64,000 nt of DNA, from the NCBI GenBank assembly GCA_030674185.1, contig JAPXFY010000026.1:59185965-59249964 (forward strand), in the 5' to 3' direction. A model generated the notes under the pieces. That model searched no databases. It saw only the letters and a program-made list of their open reading frames with translations, and was not told the DNA's origin. This DNA comes from Monoplex corrugatus. Lineage: Eukaryota > Mollusca > Gastropoda > Littorinimorpha > Ranellidae. Positions within the stretch are counted from its first letter, which is position 1; each line of letters starts with the position of its first letter. Positions 13,093-51,464 of the stretch are shown here, one piece after another. The position numbers and the translations under genes are program-made.

Positions 13093-13104
13093 AATCACAC
13101 TCAC

Positions 13105-13485
13105 GCCTCACAACAATTACAATATTCAACATCATAAAAGACAAATACGTGGGTCATCCACGGAATCGAAGAAACACACGCACACAACACACACACACTC
13201 TCACGCCAAGGCGCCCATATCCAAGCCACCTTAGCTGGCCACTAATCGTTGGTTCTGCCCTGCCAGCTAATTAACAGCGCGCATCTGTCCTTCTCCTTCC
13301 ACTCTCCACACCACCCTCGCCCATCCTGTGGAGTATAGGCTTACAGATTGACCTAGATTCGATAGGCCTACTCTGTGCCAGTATAACCCTGAGCAGTGAC
13401 TGTTTGTACAATAGGTTGTGGTTGTGACAGACAGCAAAACAGGCGTGATGGCCATGTTGGTTTGGACATCACACTTTCAATCAGA
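13105..13485. other. Unassigned unique sequence
   Basis: No gene recognised on either strand. Confidence 0.4.
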
Positions 13486-13489
13486 TCTG

Positions 13490-13660
13490 AGTGTAACCTT
13501 GCCTGCTAACCCTTGCTGGGTAATGGATGAAGATCTTTCCATGAGTGTAACCTTGCCTGCTAACCCTTGCTGGGTAATGGATGAAGATCTTTCCAATCTC
13601 CCAGGTTAGCATACACACAGACCTGACAGTACCTGATCCTCCTTCATGTACGTACCTGTA
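13490..13660 (+). mobile_element. SINE fragment with internal 52-bp duplication
   Basis: The block 'ccttgctgggtaatggatga' followed by 'agatctttcca' occurs twice at a 52-bp period (13492-13543 and 13544-13595), then runs into 'atctcccaggttagcatac'. The same order of motifs is seen in the tRNA-derived SINE at 63625-63800, and inverted at 44050-44278. Confidence 0.6.
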
Positions 13661-13776
13661 CAGAACACTAAATGCGCCCGTTAACCCCTTCAGTGCCAAA
13701 GTGTAAATAAAGAGCTAAATCGCCTGTGCCATGGAATTTTAAACGCTTTGACTTAAAATATAAAAAAAAATTCATA

Positions 13777-14760
<984 letters not shown>

Positions 14761-14877
14761 TCATCCAGCCTAGAAAGCCCCTTAACACTATATATTTTCT
14801 TGTTCAGTATACTTTACAATACACCAGGAGCAGCAGTAACTTTTGTTTTTACGATCGCCAGAGCTAGTAATGTCACT

Positions 14878-15033
14878 TCAACTCTTATCTGGGTCAAGTC
14901 CTACTTCGAACATCAACATCGACTGCAAAGCAGAATCAGCTCCACAAGTAATGATTTCTGCAACTTCTTTTGGTGCATAAGTTGTTTTTCTGGCCCGATC
15001 AACGCTTGGCGTTGAAGCGAGTTTGTCCACCAT
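14878..15033 (-). CDS. Small open frame, hypothetical
   Basis: The minus strand from the ATG at 15033 encodes 51 residues with an ordinary amphipathic composition (MVDKLASTPSVDRARKT at the start, MLMFEVGLDPDKS at the end). The frame also stays open upstream of the ATG for several codons. I do not recognise the protein. It could be a piece of a transposon-borne gene or an exon fragment; chance is also possible at this length. Confidence 0.25.
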   Translation of the reverse strand: MVDKLASTPSVDRARKTTYAPKEVAEIITCGADSALQSMLMFEVGLDPDKS

Positions 15034-15122
15034 TGTTTGCAGTTGCTGAATAGTAATCAGCTGTAAGGAGTCACCTTTTCAATCGAATGGGTGGTAAAGA
15101 CTGTAAAACGTCACACATACAT

Positions 15123-15355
15123 CAGGGCTTAAAACAGGAGGGGGAAAAAAACCACTGAAACTAGGGGAGTCCAGGGGCAAATCAGGGGCCATAACTTGCG
15201 CGCCGTTGCTATGAACGCTTGCAAGCCGATCACGGATGCCTTGCTCCTTTCATGTTGTTTTTATTAAAAAAAAATTTATATGTTTTTTTTATTTTTTATT
15301 TTTGATAAACCGAAATCGCGGAATTCCGCCCAGACGCGGAACGTTTTAAGCCCTG
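15123..15355. mobile_element. hAT-like MITE
   Basis: A 233-bp element with perfect inverted ends, CAGGGCTTAAAAC on the left and its complement on the right, flanked by 'atacat' on both sides (15117-15122 and 15356-15361). The CAGGG ends suggest the hAT superfamily, whose usual target duplication is 8 bp; only 6 bp match here. It carries no coding capacity. Confidence 0.7.
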
Positions 15356-15361
15356 ATACAT

Positions 15362-15700
15362 AATTAGCATCTATTTATAGAGGGAATACTGAAGTTTCTG
15401 TTGAATCTCACACGTCACTGAAAGCGCTGGGTTTTCTGGCTAAAGATAGGAAAGGTCGCCAACCGAATATTCGGTCGGTAGCGCTAGAGGTGTATGTTTC
15501 TTCAGACCGAATGAAGATCCTGTAAACCATGTCAATGTTTGCTGACTTATCAAAAACACAAAAATACCTAGCACATAAACCTCCAACAAGATGGCCTAAA
15601 AGGCAGGGTAACAAAAAAAACCCATACAAGTGTAAGCCTAACTGTATACACGGGTCCACAGCCTATAAACAAAAAAGAAGAAAAAAATAAGACAAACAAC
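15362..15700. other. Unassigned sequence
   Basis: A minus-strand frame of up to 83 residues is open (15408-15659) but shows no known motif. Its distal half lies next to the foldback element. No gene is called. Confidence 0.35.
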
Positions 15701-15858
15701 AGAAAGGAACCAGAAAAAAACACGAAAGAAGAATAAGAACGCGTATTTAATACAACACTACAAGTCACAATTGTTGTATAAAATACACATTCTTATTCTT
15801 CTTTCATGTTTTTTCTGGTTCCTGTTTGCCTGAACGCGGGCAATCACACTTGTTTTGG
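15701..15858. mobile_element. Foldback element, inverted pair of arms
   Basis: The left arm 15701-15757 ('ggaaccagaaaaaaacacga', 'agaagaataagaa') is the inverted copy of 15773-15823. The right side continues through 'cgcgggcaatcacacttg' to 'ttttggatt'. The spacer is only about 15 bp. It belongs to the family described at 8560-9005 and abuts the 3' side of MVB12 exon 5. Confidence 0.75.
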
Positions 15859-15883
15859 ATTAAACAAGAGAAAGGTGAAGTAC

Positions 15884-43410
<27,527 letters not shown>

Positions 43411-43506
43411 TCTCTCTCACCTGCAAGCAAATTCTGTTATTTGACTGATTTCACACCATCAAAAACACTCTTGAAGACACCTTCATTGTCTCAAGCCTCA
43501 CATTAA

Positions 43507-43693
43507 CCCTTTGATTCCCACACCCTATTCACCAACTGCAAAATCCTAATCCTTTTGAGTCCCTCACCCTATCAATCAGCTTCCTGCAGGAAGCTGGTGG
43601 ATAGGGTGAGGGAGTCAAAGGGTTAAGTTTTTGCTTTGCTTACATGGTTGACAATGCAGGAAGCTGGTTGATGGGGTGAGGTAGTCGAAGGGG
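43507..43693. mobile_element. Composite TTAA MITE, copy 4
   Basis: The left flank is TTAA at 43503-43506; the right flank has mutated to GTAA. The left end is CCCTTTGATTCCC. The inner palindrome with 'cagcttcctgcaggaagctg' is intact. Confidence 0.82.
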
Positions 43694-43902
<209 letters not shown>

Positions 43903-44049
43903 GTTTACATGGTATCACTGAGAGACACAGAGAGACAAAGGAGACAGAAATTCAGAAATGGATTATAAGAAACACAGGAGACGTCTACTTTTTTTGTTTT
44001 GTTTTGTTTTGTTTTGTTTTGTTTTAACATTCCAAATTCGCATGCTGTT

Positions 44050-44278
44050 TTGCCCACACTGTGTGTAGTTGGTGGGCATGATCGCTGGGTGTTTTCATGT
44101 TTTTATAGGCCAGCCACAGACATCACTTTCAGAATCTCTGTGCATATTTGATATTCTGCATGTGGTTGTGACCTGGGAAATTGGAAGGTCAGTCCTTTAC
44201 TCGCATGGCAGAGGTGTCTAGGTGGATCGAATCCTGGATCTTCCAATGAGAGTCCAATGTTTAGCCACTAACTACCAA
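44050..44278 (-). mobile_element. tRNA-derived SINE, family B
   Basis: In minus orientation the head ('ggattcgatcc', 'tagtggctaaa') lies at about 44220-44275. The body has 'gtgggcatgatcgctgggtg', 'tttttataggcc' and 'ctgtgcatatttgatattct' on the plus strand. I recognise this body as a SINE type common in gastropod genomes; that is from memory of the family, not a search. Confidence 0.65.
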
Positions 44279-45193
44279 ATCTGTATGGAAAGAATATTAC
44301 AAATAACAATTAAGGCATCAAACACTTCAACCTTTATGTTAGCATGTTTATAACAGATGTTGGGTCAGAACACTGTTGGTAAGATGACACATTTGAAGTA
44401 CTTCATTCACAGCAATATAAGTCTGGAGACTCTGGATGTCATGACGGATTGTGTGGGAAGTGAGTATACTGCTTGGTATCTTCAATCATGCTCAGTGTTT
44501 CCCATACTGTTCCCACTTTGGCTGAGTGTGTAATCGACTCGTTAAAATGCGTGCAAATGTGATGGGTGACTGTTACATGTTGTGTATGGCAATGATAAAT
44601 GAGACACATGAGTGACTGTGCAGCACGACTCTTACTACTTAGGGACACTTAAAATTTACAGGGGAACCTTCAGGACTCTCTAAAGAGGTCCGTGGGACCC
44701 TGAGAAATGACACCTATAGGAAACACTGATGCTGAGCAGACACGTATGTAGTCATCACCACAACAGCCTGGCTTACAATTTATTAAACTTCTTTGGTTAA
44801 GGACAACGACAAGAGAAGGCTGCTGGAGTGGCTTTGGATATGGGTGATCTCCATGGACCTGGAAACAGTCATCCCCCTCAGAATGGAGACAAATTCTCTG
44901 ATAACTAGTCTTGGGTATGTGCCTCCAGATGTTAATGCTGCCATGGTGATGAGAAGGATCACTGGTTTGCTGCTGATGTTGTTGGCAGCGTTGTTGGCTG
45001 GGAAATGAGGTGGGCATTATAGGGAGAGAGGGGGAAGGAAAGGGAGAGAGGAGAGGGAGAGTAGGGAGAAGGAGAAGGAGGGGTGAGAGACAGAGAACTC
45101 AGAACAATTTTCTGAGAGAGAGAAGAGAGAGAGTGTGACACTGTATCACTTTGTCACACACACACAATGACACAGACACACACACACACACAC

Positions 45194-45261
<68 letters not shown>

Positions 45262-45671
45262 CTCAGCAGCTGACAGTGCACACATTGACACTATCTCTAG
45301 GTCGTAGGTGACTCAGTCACACATTCTCAAAAACGATTCACTGATAAGATATCAGGACTGCTCAAACAGAACCAACCGATGAAAAAAACACCGAAATATA
45401 GTCACACAATGTGATATGAATTTATGACAAACTGAAACTGAAACAATTAATTCTCCCTCTAAGATTTTTCATTCCTATGCTGGGATCCAAGTCGCAGAAG
45501 CTGAGAAGGAAGCTGACCGCAGTCGAGGACTTTCGCAATAAATATTTTATAAAAGCATAGTTTAGGTATTTGGATAACAACTTCACACAATGCCAATCTA
45601 TAAACAAGAAATTGTATAGCGGCAAACAGACGAACTTAATCGATTCAGAACTTTGCTATAGAAAAACTTAC
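44279..45671. other. MVB12 intron 1, unique part, with CA/CT microsatellite
   Basis: No coding exon recognised. A GA-rich run at 45028-45135 and a CA/CT tract at 45155-45260 are the only repeats. The two longest frames (44670-45017 minus, 44793-45008 plus) overlap each other and have no family resemblance. Confidence 0.5.
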
Positions 45672-45770
45672 CTGTCGAACAAAGCAGTGTAGGCAAAAAG
45701 ATTTGTTTCGAGCTACCGACACTGTTTACTTCTCCCTATTCAGAGTAACAACTTGACCAGTCTGAGAATA
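45672..45770 (-). other. MVB12B: Probable MVB12 first (non-coding) exon
   Basis: A perfect donor, CGACAG then gtaagttttt, ends an exon at 45672 on the minus strand, 2.25 kb upstream of the first coding exon, whose acceptor requires an upstream exon. The transcription start is not defined; 'tcagact' near 45760 is a possible initiator. The upper boundary is a guess. Confidence 0.5.
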
Positions 45771-46361
45771 TGTCTAAATAAGAATCATTCGTCTGTTTGC
45801 CCAAATGTATAGAATAAAAAGAACATACAAGGCTAAGGACACCTTTGCCAAGCAGATTACAATTAACAAAACATTTAAAGATTTTTTTCATGCATGTACG
45901 TTGTTACAGCGTGTGAGTGGAATAGCAAAGACAAGCTGTAATACAGGTCCAGTGGGACCTTATGCACCTGGTACAGGTCCAGTGGGACCTTAAGCACTTG
46001 TCCTTGAGTAATAACGTGTTCTGAAGTCAAGTCGGAACTCGGAAGCCGCAGCTGTAAGAATATGTAACAGAACAATTAAAACACAGTGGATCTTTTACTT
46101 GACTGAATAAATTTTCTGGTCTGAAACATAAAACATCCGAGAATCTTTGAGAAAGACTACTCTGTAATAGCGGAGATGAAAATTTGTTGTTGTCGTTGCT
46201 GTTGTTGTTGTTTCTGCTGCTGCTGCTGTTGTTGGTGGTGGTGGTGGTGGTGTTGCCTGCCACGAGGGACCTTAATATTGACTAGAATGCTCTAAGACGG
46301 TCACCTGGACTGCTCCCCGATCTCCAGCATTTTTTTTTTTGTTTGTTTGTTTTCTATTACA
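45771..46361. other. Presumed upstream region of MVB12
   Basis: No second gene recognised. It contains a 25-bp direct duplication around 'caggtccagtgggacctta' (about 45944-45995) and a (TTG/CTG/GTG)n tract at 46183-46256. Confidence 0.5.
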
Positions 46362-49300
46362 GATTTGTCTTCCTCAAAGGTTTCTCTTTCGTATTGTGTT
46401 TTAAGTCAAAACATTTGTCTTCCTCAAAGGTTTCTCTTTCGTTTTGTGTTTTAAGTCAAAACTGTTGTCTTCCTCAAAGGTTTCTCTTTCGTATTGTGTT
46501 TTAAGTCAAAACATTTGTCTTCCTCAAAGGTTTCTCTTTCGTTTGTGTTTTAAGTCAAAACTGTTGTCTTCCTCAAAGGTTTCTCTTTCGTTTGTGTTTT
46601 AAGTCAAAACATTTGTCTTCCTCAAAGGTTTCTCTTTCGTATTGTGTTTTAAGTCAAAACATTTGTCTTCCTCAAAGGTTTCTCTTTCGTATTGTGTTTT
46701 AAGTCAAAACATTTGTCTTCCTCAAAGGTTTCTCTTTCGTGTTGTGTTTTAAGTCAAAACATTTGTCTTCCTCAAAGGTTTCTCTTTCGTATTGTGTTTT
46801 AAGTCAAAACATTTGTCTTCCTCAAAGGTTTCTCTTTCGTGTTGTGTTTTAAGTCAAAACATTTGTCTTCCTCAAAGGTTTCTCTTTCGTGTTGTGTTTT
46901 AAGTCAAAACATTTGTCTTCCTCAAAGGTTTCTCTTTCGTATTGTGTTTTAAGTCAAAACATTTGTCTTCCTCAAAGGTTTCTCTTTCGTATTGTGTTTT
47001 AAGTCAAAACATTTGTCTTCCTCAAAGGTTTCTCTTTCGTGTATGTTTTAAGTCAAAACATTTGTCTTCCTCAAAGGTTTCTCTTTCGTATTGTGTTTTA
47101 AGTCAAAACATTTGTCTTCCTCAAAGGTTTCTCTTTCGTGTTGTGTTTTAAGTCAAAACATTTGTCTTCCTCAAAGGTTTCTCTTTCGTTTGTGTTTTAA
47201 GTCAAAACATTTGTCTTCCTCAAAGGTTTCTCTTTCGTGTTGTGTTTTAAGTCAAAACATTTGTCTTCCTCAAAGGTTTCTCTTTCGTGTTGTGTTTTAA
47301 GTCAAAACATTTGTCTTCCTCAAAGGTTTCTCTTTCGTATTGTGTTTTAAGTCAAAACAGTTGTCTTCCTCAAAGGTTTCTCTTTCGTATTGTGTTTTAA
47401 GTCAAAACATTTGTCTTCCTCAAAGGTTTCTCTTTCGTATCGTGTTTTAAGTCAAAACATTTGTCTTCCTCAAAGGTTTCTCTTTCGTTTGTGTTTTAAG
47501 TCAAAACATTTGTCTTCCTCAAAGGTTTCTCTTTCGTATGTGTTTTAAGTCAAAACATTTGTCTTCCTCAAAGGTTTCTCTTTCGTTTTGTGTTTTAAGT
47601 CAAAACATTTGTCTTCCTCAAAGGTTTCTCTTTCGTATTGTGTTTTAAGTCAAAACATTTGTCTTCCTCAAAGGTTTCTCTTTCGTATTGTGTTTTAAGT
47701 CAAAACATTTGTCTTCCTCAAAGGTTTTCTCTTTCGTATTGTGTTTTAAGTCAAAACATTTGTCTTCCTCAAAGGTTTCTCTTTCGTATTGTGTTTTAAG
47801 TCAAAACATTTGTCTTCCTCAAAGGTTTCTCTTTCGTATTGTGTTTTAAGTCAAAACATTTGTCTTCCTCAAAGGTTTCTCTTTCGTATTGTGTTTTTAA
47901 GTCAAAACATTTGTCTTCCTCAAAGGTTTCTCTTTCGTATTGTGTTTTAAGTCAAAACATTTGTCTTCCTCAAAGGTTTCTCTTTCGTATTGTGTTTTAA
48001 GTCAAAACATTTGTCTTCCTCAAAGGTTTCTCTTTCGTTTGTGTTTTAAGTCAAAACATTTGTCTTCCTCAAAGGTTTCTCTTTCGTATTGTGTTTTAAG
48101 TCAAAACATTTGTCTTCCTCAAAGGTTTCTCTTTCGTATTGTGTTTTAAGTCAAAACATTTGTCTTCCTCAAAGGTTTCTCTTTCGTATGTGTTTAAGTC
48201 AACTTGTCTTCCAAGTTCTCTTCGTATTGTGTTTTAAGTCAAAACATTTGTCTTCCTCAAAGGTTTCTCTTTCGTAATTGTTTTAAGTCAAAACTTTGTC
48301 TTCCTCAAAGGTTTCTCTTTCGTTGTGTTTTAAGTCAAAACTTTGTCTTCCTCAAAGGTTTCTCTTTCGTTTGTGTTTTAAGTCAAAACATTTGTCTTCC
48401 TCAAAGGTTTCTCTTTCGTTTGTGTTTTAAGTCAAAACTTTGTCTTCCTCAAAGGTTTCTCTTTCGTGTTGTGTTTTAAGTCAAAACATTTGTCTTCCTC
48501 AAAGGTTTCTCTTTCGTGTTGTGTTTTAAGTCAAAACATTTGTCTTCCTCAAAGGTTTCTCTTTCGTATTGTGTTTTAAGTCAAAACATTTGTCTTCCTC
48601 AAAGGTTTCTCTTTCGTATTATGTTTTAAGTCAAAACATTTGTCTTCCTAAAGGTTTCTCTTTCGTGTTGTGTTTAAGTCAAAACATTTGTCTTCCTCAA
48701 AGGTTTCTCTTTCGTATTTGTTTTAAGTCAAAACATTTGTCTTCCTCAAAGGTTTCTCTTTCGTGTTGTGTTTTAAGTCAAAACATTTGTCTTCCTCAAA
48801 GGTTTTCTTTCGTATTATGTTTTAAGTCAAAACATTTGTCTTCCTCAAAGGTTTCTCTTTCGTTTGTTTTAAGTCAAAACATTTGTCTTCCTCAAAGGTT
48901 TCTCTTTCGTATTGTGTTTTAAGTCAAAACATTTGTCTTCCTCAAAGGTTTCTCTTTCGTATTGTGTTTTAAGTCAAAACATTTTGTCTTCCTCAAAGGT
49001 TTCTCTTTCGTCATGTTTTAAGTCAAAACTTTGTCTTCCTCAAAGGTTTCTCTTTCGTGTTGTGTTTTAAGTCAAAACTGTTGTCTTCCTCAAAGGTTTC
49101 TCTTTCGTATGTGTTTTAAGTCAAAACATTTGTCTTTCCTTCAAGGTTTCTCTTTCGTATTGTGTTTTAAGTCAAAACTGTTGTCTTCTCAAAGGTTTCT
49201 CTTTCGTGTTGTTTTAAGTCAAAACTGTTGTCTTCCTCAAAGGTTTCTCTTTCGTATTATGTTTTAAGTCAAAACATTTGTCTTCCTCAAAGGTTTCTCT

Positions 49301-51407
49301 TTCGTATTGTGTTTTAAGTCAAAACATTTGTCTTCCTCAAAGGTTTCTCTTTCGTATTGTGTTTTTAAGTCAAAACATTTGTTTCCACAAAGGTTTCTTT
49401 TTCGTATTGTGTTTTAAGTCAAAACATTTGTCTTCCTCAAAGGTTTTCTTTCGTATTGTGTTTTAAGTCAAAACATTTGTCTTCCTCAAAGGTTTCTCTT
49501 TCGTATTGTTTTTAAGTCAAAACATTTGTCTTCCTCAAAGGTTTCTCTTTCGTTTGTGTTTTAAGTCAAAACATTTGTCTTCCTCAAAGGTTTCTCTTTC
49601 GTATTGTGTTTTAAGTCAAACATTTGTCTTCCTCAAAGGTTTCTCTTTCGTATTGTGTTTTAAGTCAAAACATTGTCTTCCTCAAAGGTTTCTCTTTCGT
49701 TGTGTTTTAAGTCAAAACATTTGTCTTCCTCAAAGGTTTCTCTTTCGTATTGTGTTTTAAGTCAAAACATTTGTCTTCCTCAAAGGTTTCTCTTTCGTGT
49801 TGTGTTTTAAGTCAAAACATTTGTCTTCCTCAAAGGTTTCTCTTTCGTATTGTGTTTTAAGTCAAAACATTTGTCTTCCTCAAAGGTTTCTCTTTCGTTG
49901 TGTTTAAGTCAAAACATTTGTCTTCCTCAAAGGTTTCTCTTTCGTATTGTGTTTTAAGTCAAAACATTTGTCTTCCTCAAAGGTTTCTCTTTCGTTTGTG
50001 TTTTAAGTCAAAACATTTGTCTTCCTCAAAGGTTTCTCTTTCGTATTGTGTTTTAAGTCAAAACATTTGTCTTCCTCAAAGGTTTCTCTTTCGTATTGTG
50101 TTTTAAGTCAAAACATTTGTCTTCCTCAAAGGTTTCTCTTTCGTTTGTTTTAAGTCAAAACATTTGTCTTCCTCAAAGGTTTCTCTTTCGTTTGTGTTTT
50201 AAGTCAAAACATTTGTCTTCCTCAAAGGTTTCTCTTTCGTATTTGTTTTAAAGTCAAAACATTTGTCTTCCTCAAAGGTTTCTCTTTCGTATTGTGTTTT
50301 AAGTCAAAACATTTGTCTTCCTCAAAGGTTTCTCTTTCGTATTGTGTTTTAAGTCAAAACATTTGTCTTCCTCAAAGGTTTCTCTTTCGTATTGTGTTTT
50401 AAGTCAAAACATTTGTCTTCCTCAAAGGTTTCTCTTTCGTATTGTGTTTTAAGTCAAAACATTTGTCTTCCTCAAAGGTTTCTCTTTCGTATTGTGTTTT
50501 AAGTCAAAACATTTGTCTTCCTCAAAGGTTTCTCTTTCGTGTTGTGTTTTAAGTCAAAACATTTGTCTTCCTCAAAGGTTTCTCTTTCGTATTGTTTTAA
50601 GTCAAAACATTTGTCTTCCTCAAAGGTTTCTCTTTCGTATTGTGTTTTAAGTCAAAACATTTGTCTTCCTCAAAGGTTTCTCTTTCGTGTTTGTTTTAAG
50701 TCAAAACATTTGTCTTCCTCAAAGGTTTCTCTTTCGTATTGTGTTTTAAGTCAAAACATTTGTCTTCCTCAAAGGTTTCTCTTTCGTTTGTGTTTTAAGT
50801 CAAAACATTTGTCTTCCTCAAAGGTTTCTCTTTCGTTTGTGTTTTAAGTCAAAACATTTGTCTTCCTCAAAGGTTTCTCTTTCGTATTGTGTTTTAAGTC
50901 AAAACATTTGTCTTCCTCAAAGGTTTCCTTTCGTATTGTGTTTTAAGTCAAAACATTTGTCTTCCTCAAAGGTTTCTCTTTCGTATTGTGTTTAAGTCAA
51001 AACATTTGTCTTCCTCAAAGGTTTCTCTTTCGTATTGTGTTTAAGTCAAAACATTTGTCTTCCTCAAAGGTTTCTCTTTCGTATTTGTTTTAAGTCAAAA
51101 CATTTGTCTTCCTCAAAGGTTTCTCTTTCGTATTGTTTTAAGTCAAAACATTTGTCTTCCTCAAAGGTTTCTCTTTCGTATTGTGTTTTAAGTCAAAACA
51201 TTTGTCTTCCTCAAAGGTTTCTCTTTCGTATGTTTTAAGTCAAAACATTTGTCTTCCTCAAAGTTTCTCTTTCGTATTGTGTTTTAAGTCAAACATTTGT
51301 CTTCCTCAAAGGTTTCTCTTTCGTTATGTTTTAAGTCAAAACATTTGTCTTCCTCAAAGTTTCTCTTTCGTATTGTGTTTTAAGTCAAAACATTTGTCTT
51401 CCTCAAA

Positions 51408-51464
<57 letters not shown>

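Noticed and set aside
13681..13700. A further TTAA element starting 'ttaaccccttcagtgcc'
   Set aside because: Only a left end is visible; no matching right end or second TTAA could be paired with it.
15408..15659. 83-residue minus-strand frame as the next MVB12 exon
   Set aside because: No UMA-like motif, and part of the frame runs into the foldback element.
44670..45017. 115-residue minus-strand and 71-residue plus-strand frames
   Set aside because: They overlap each other, show no known motif and lie in an MVB12 intron; probably chance.
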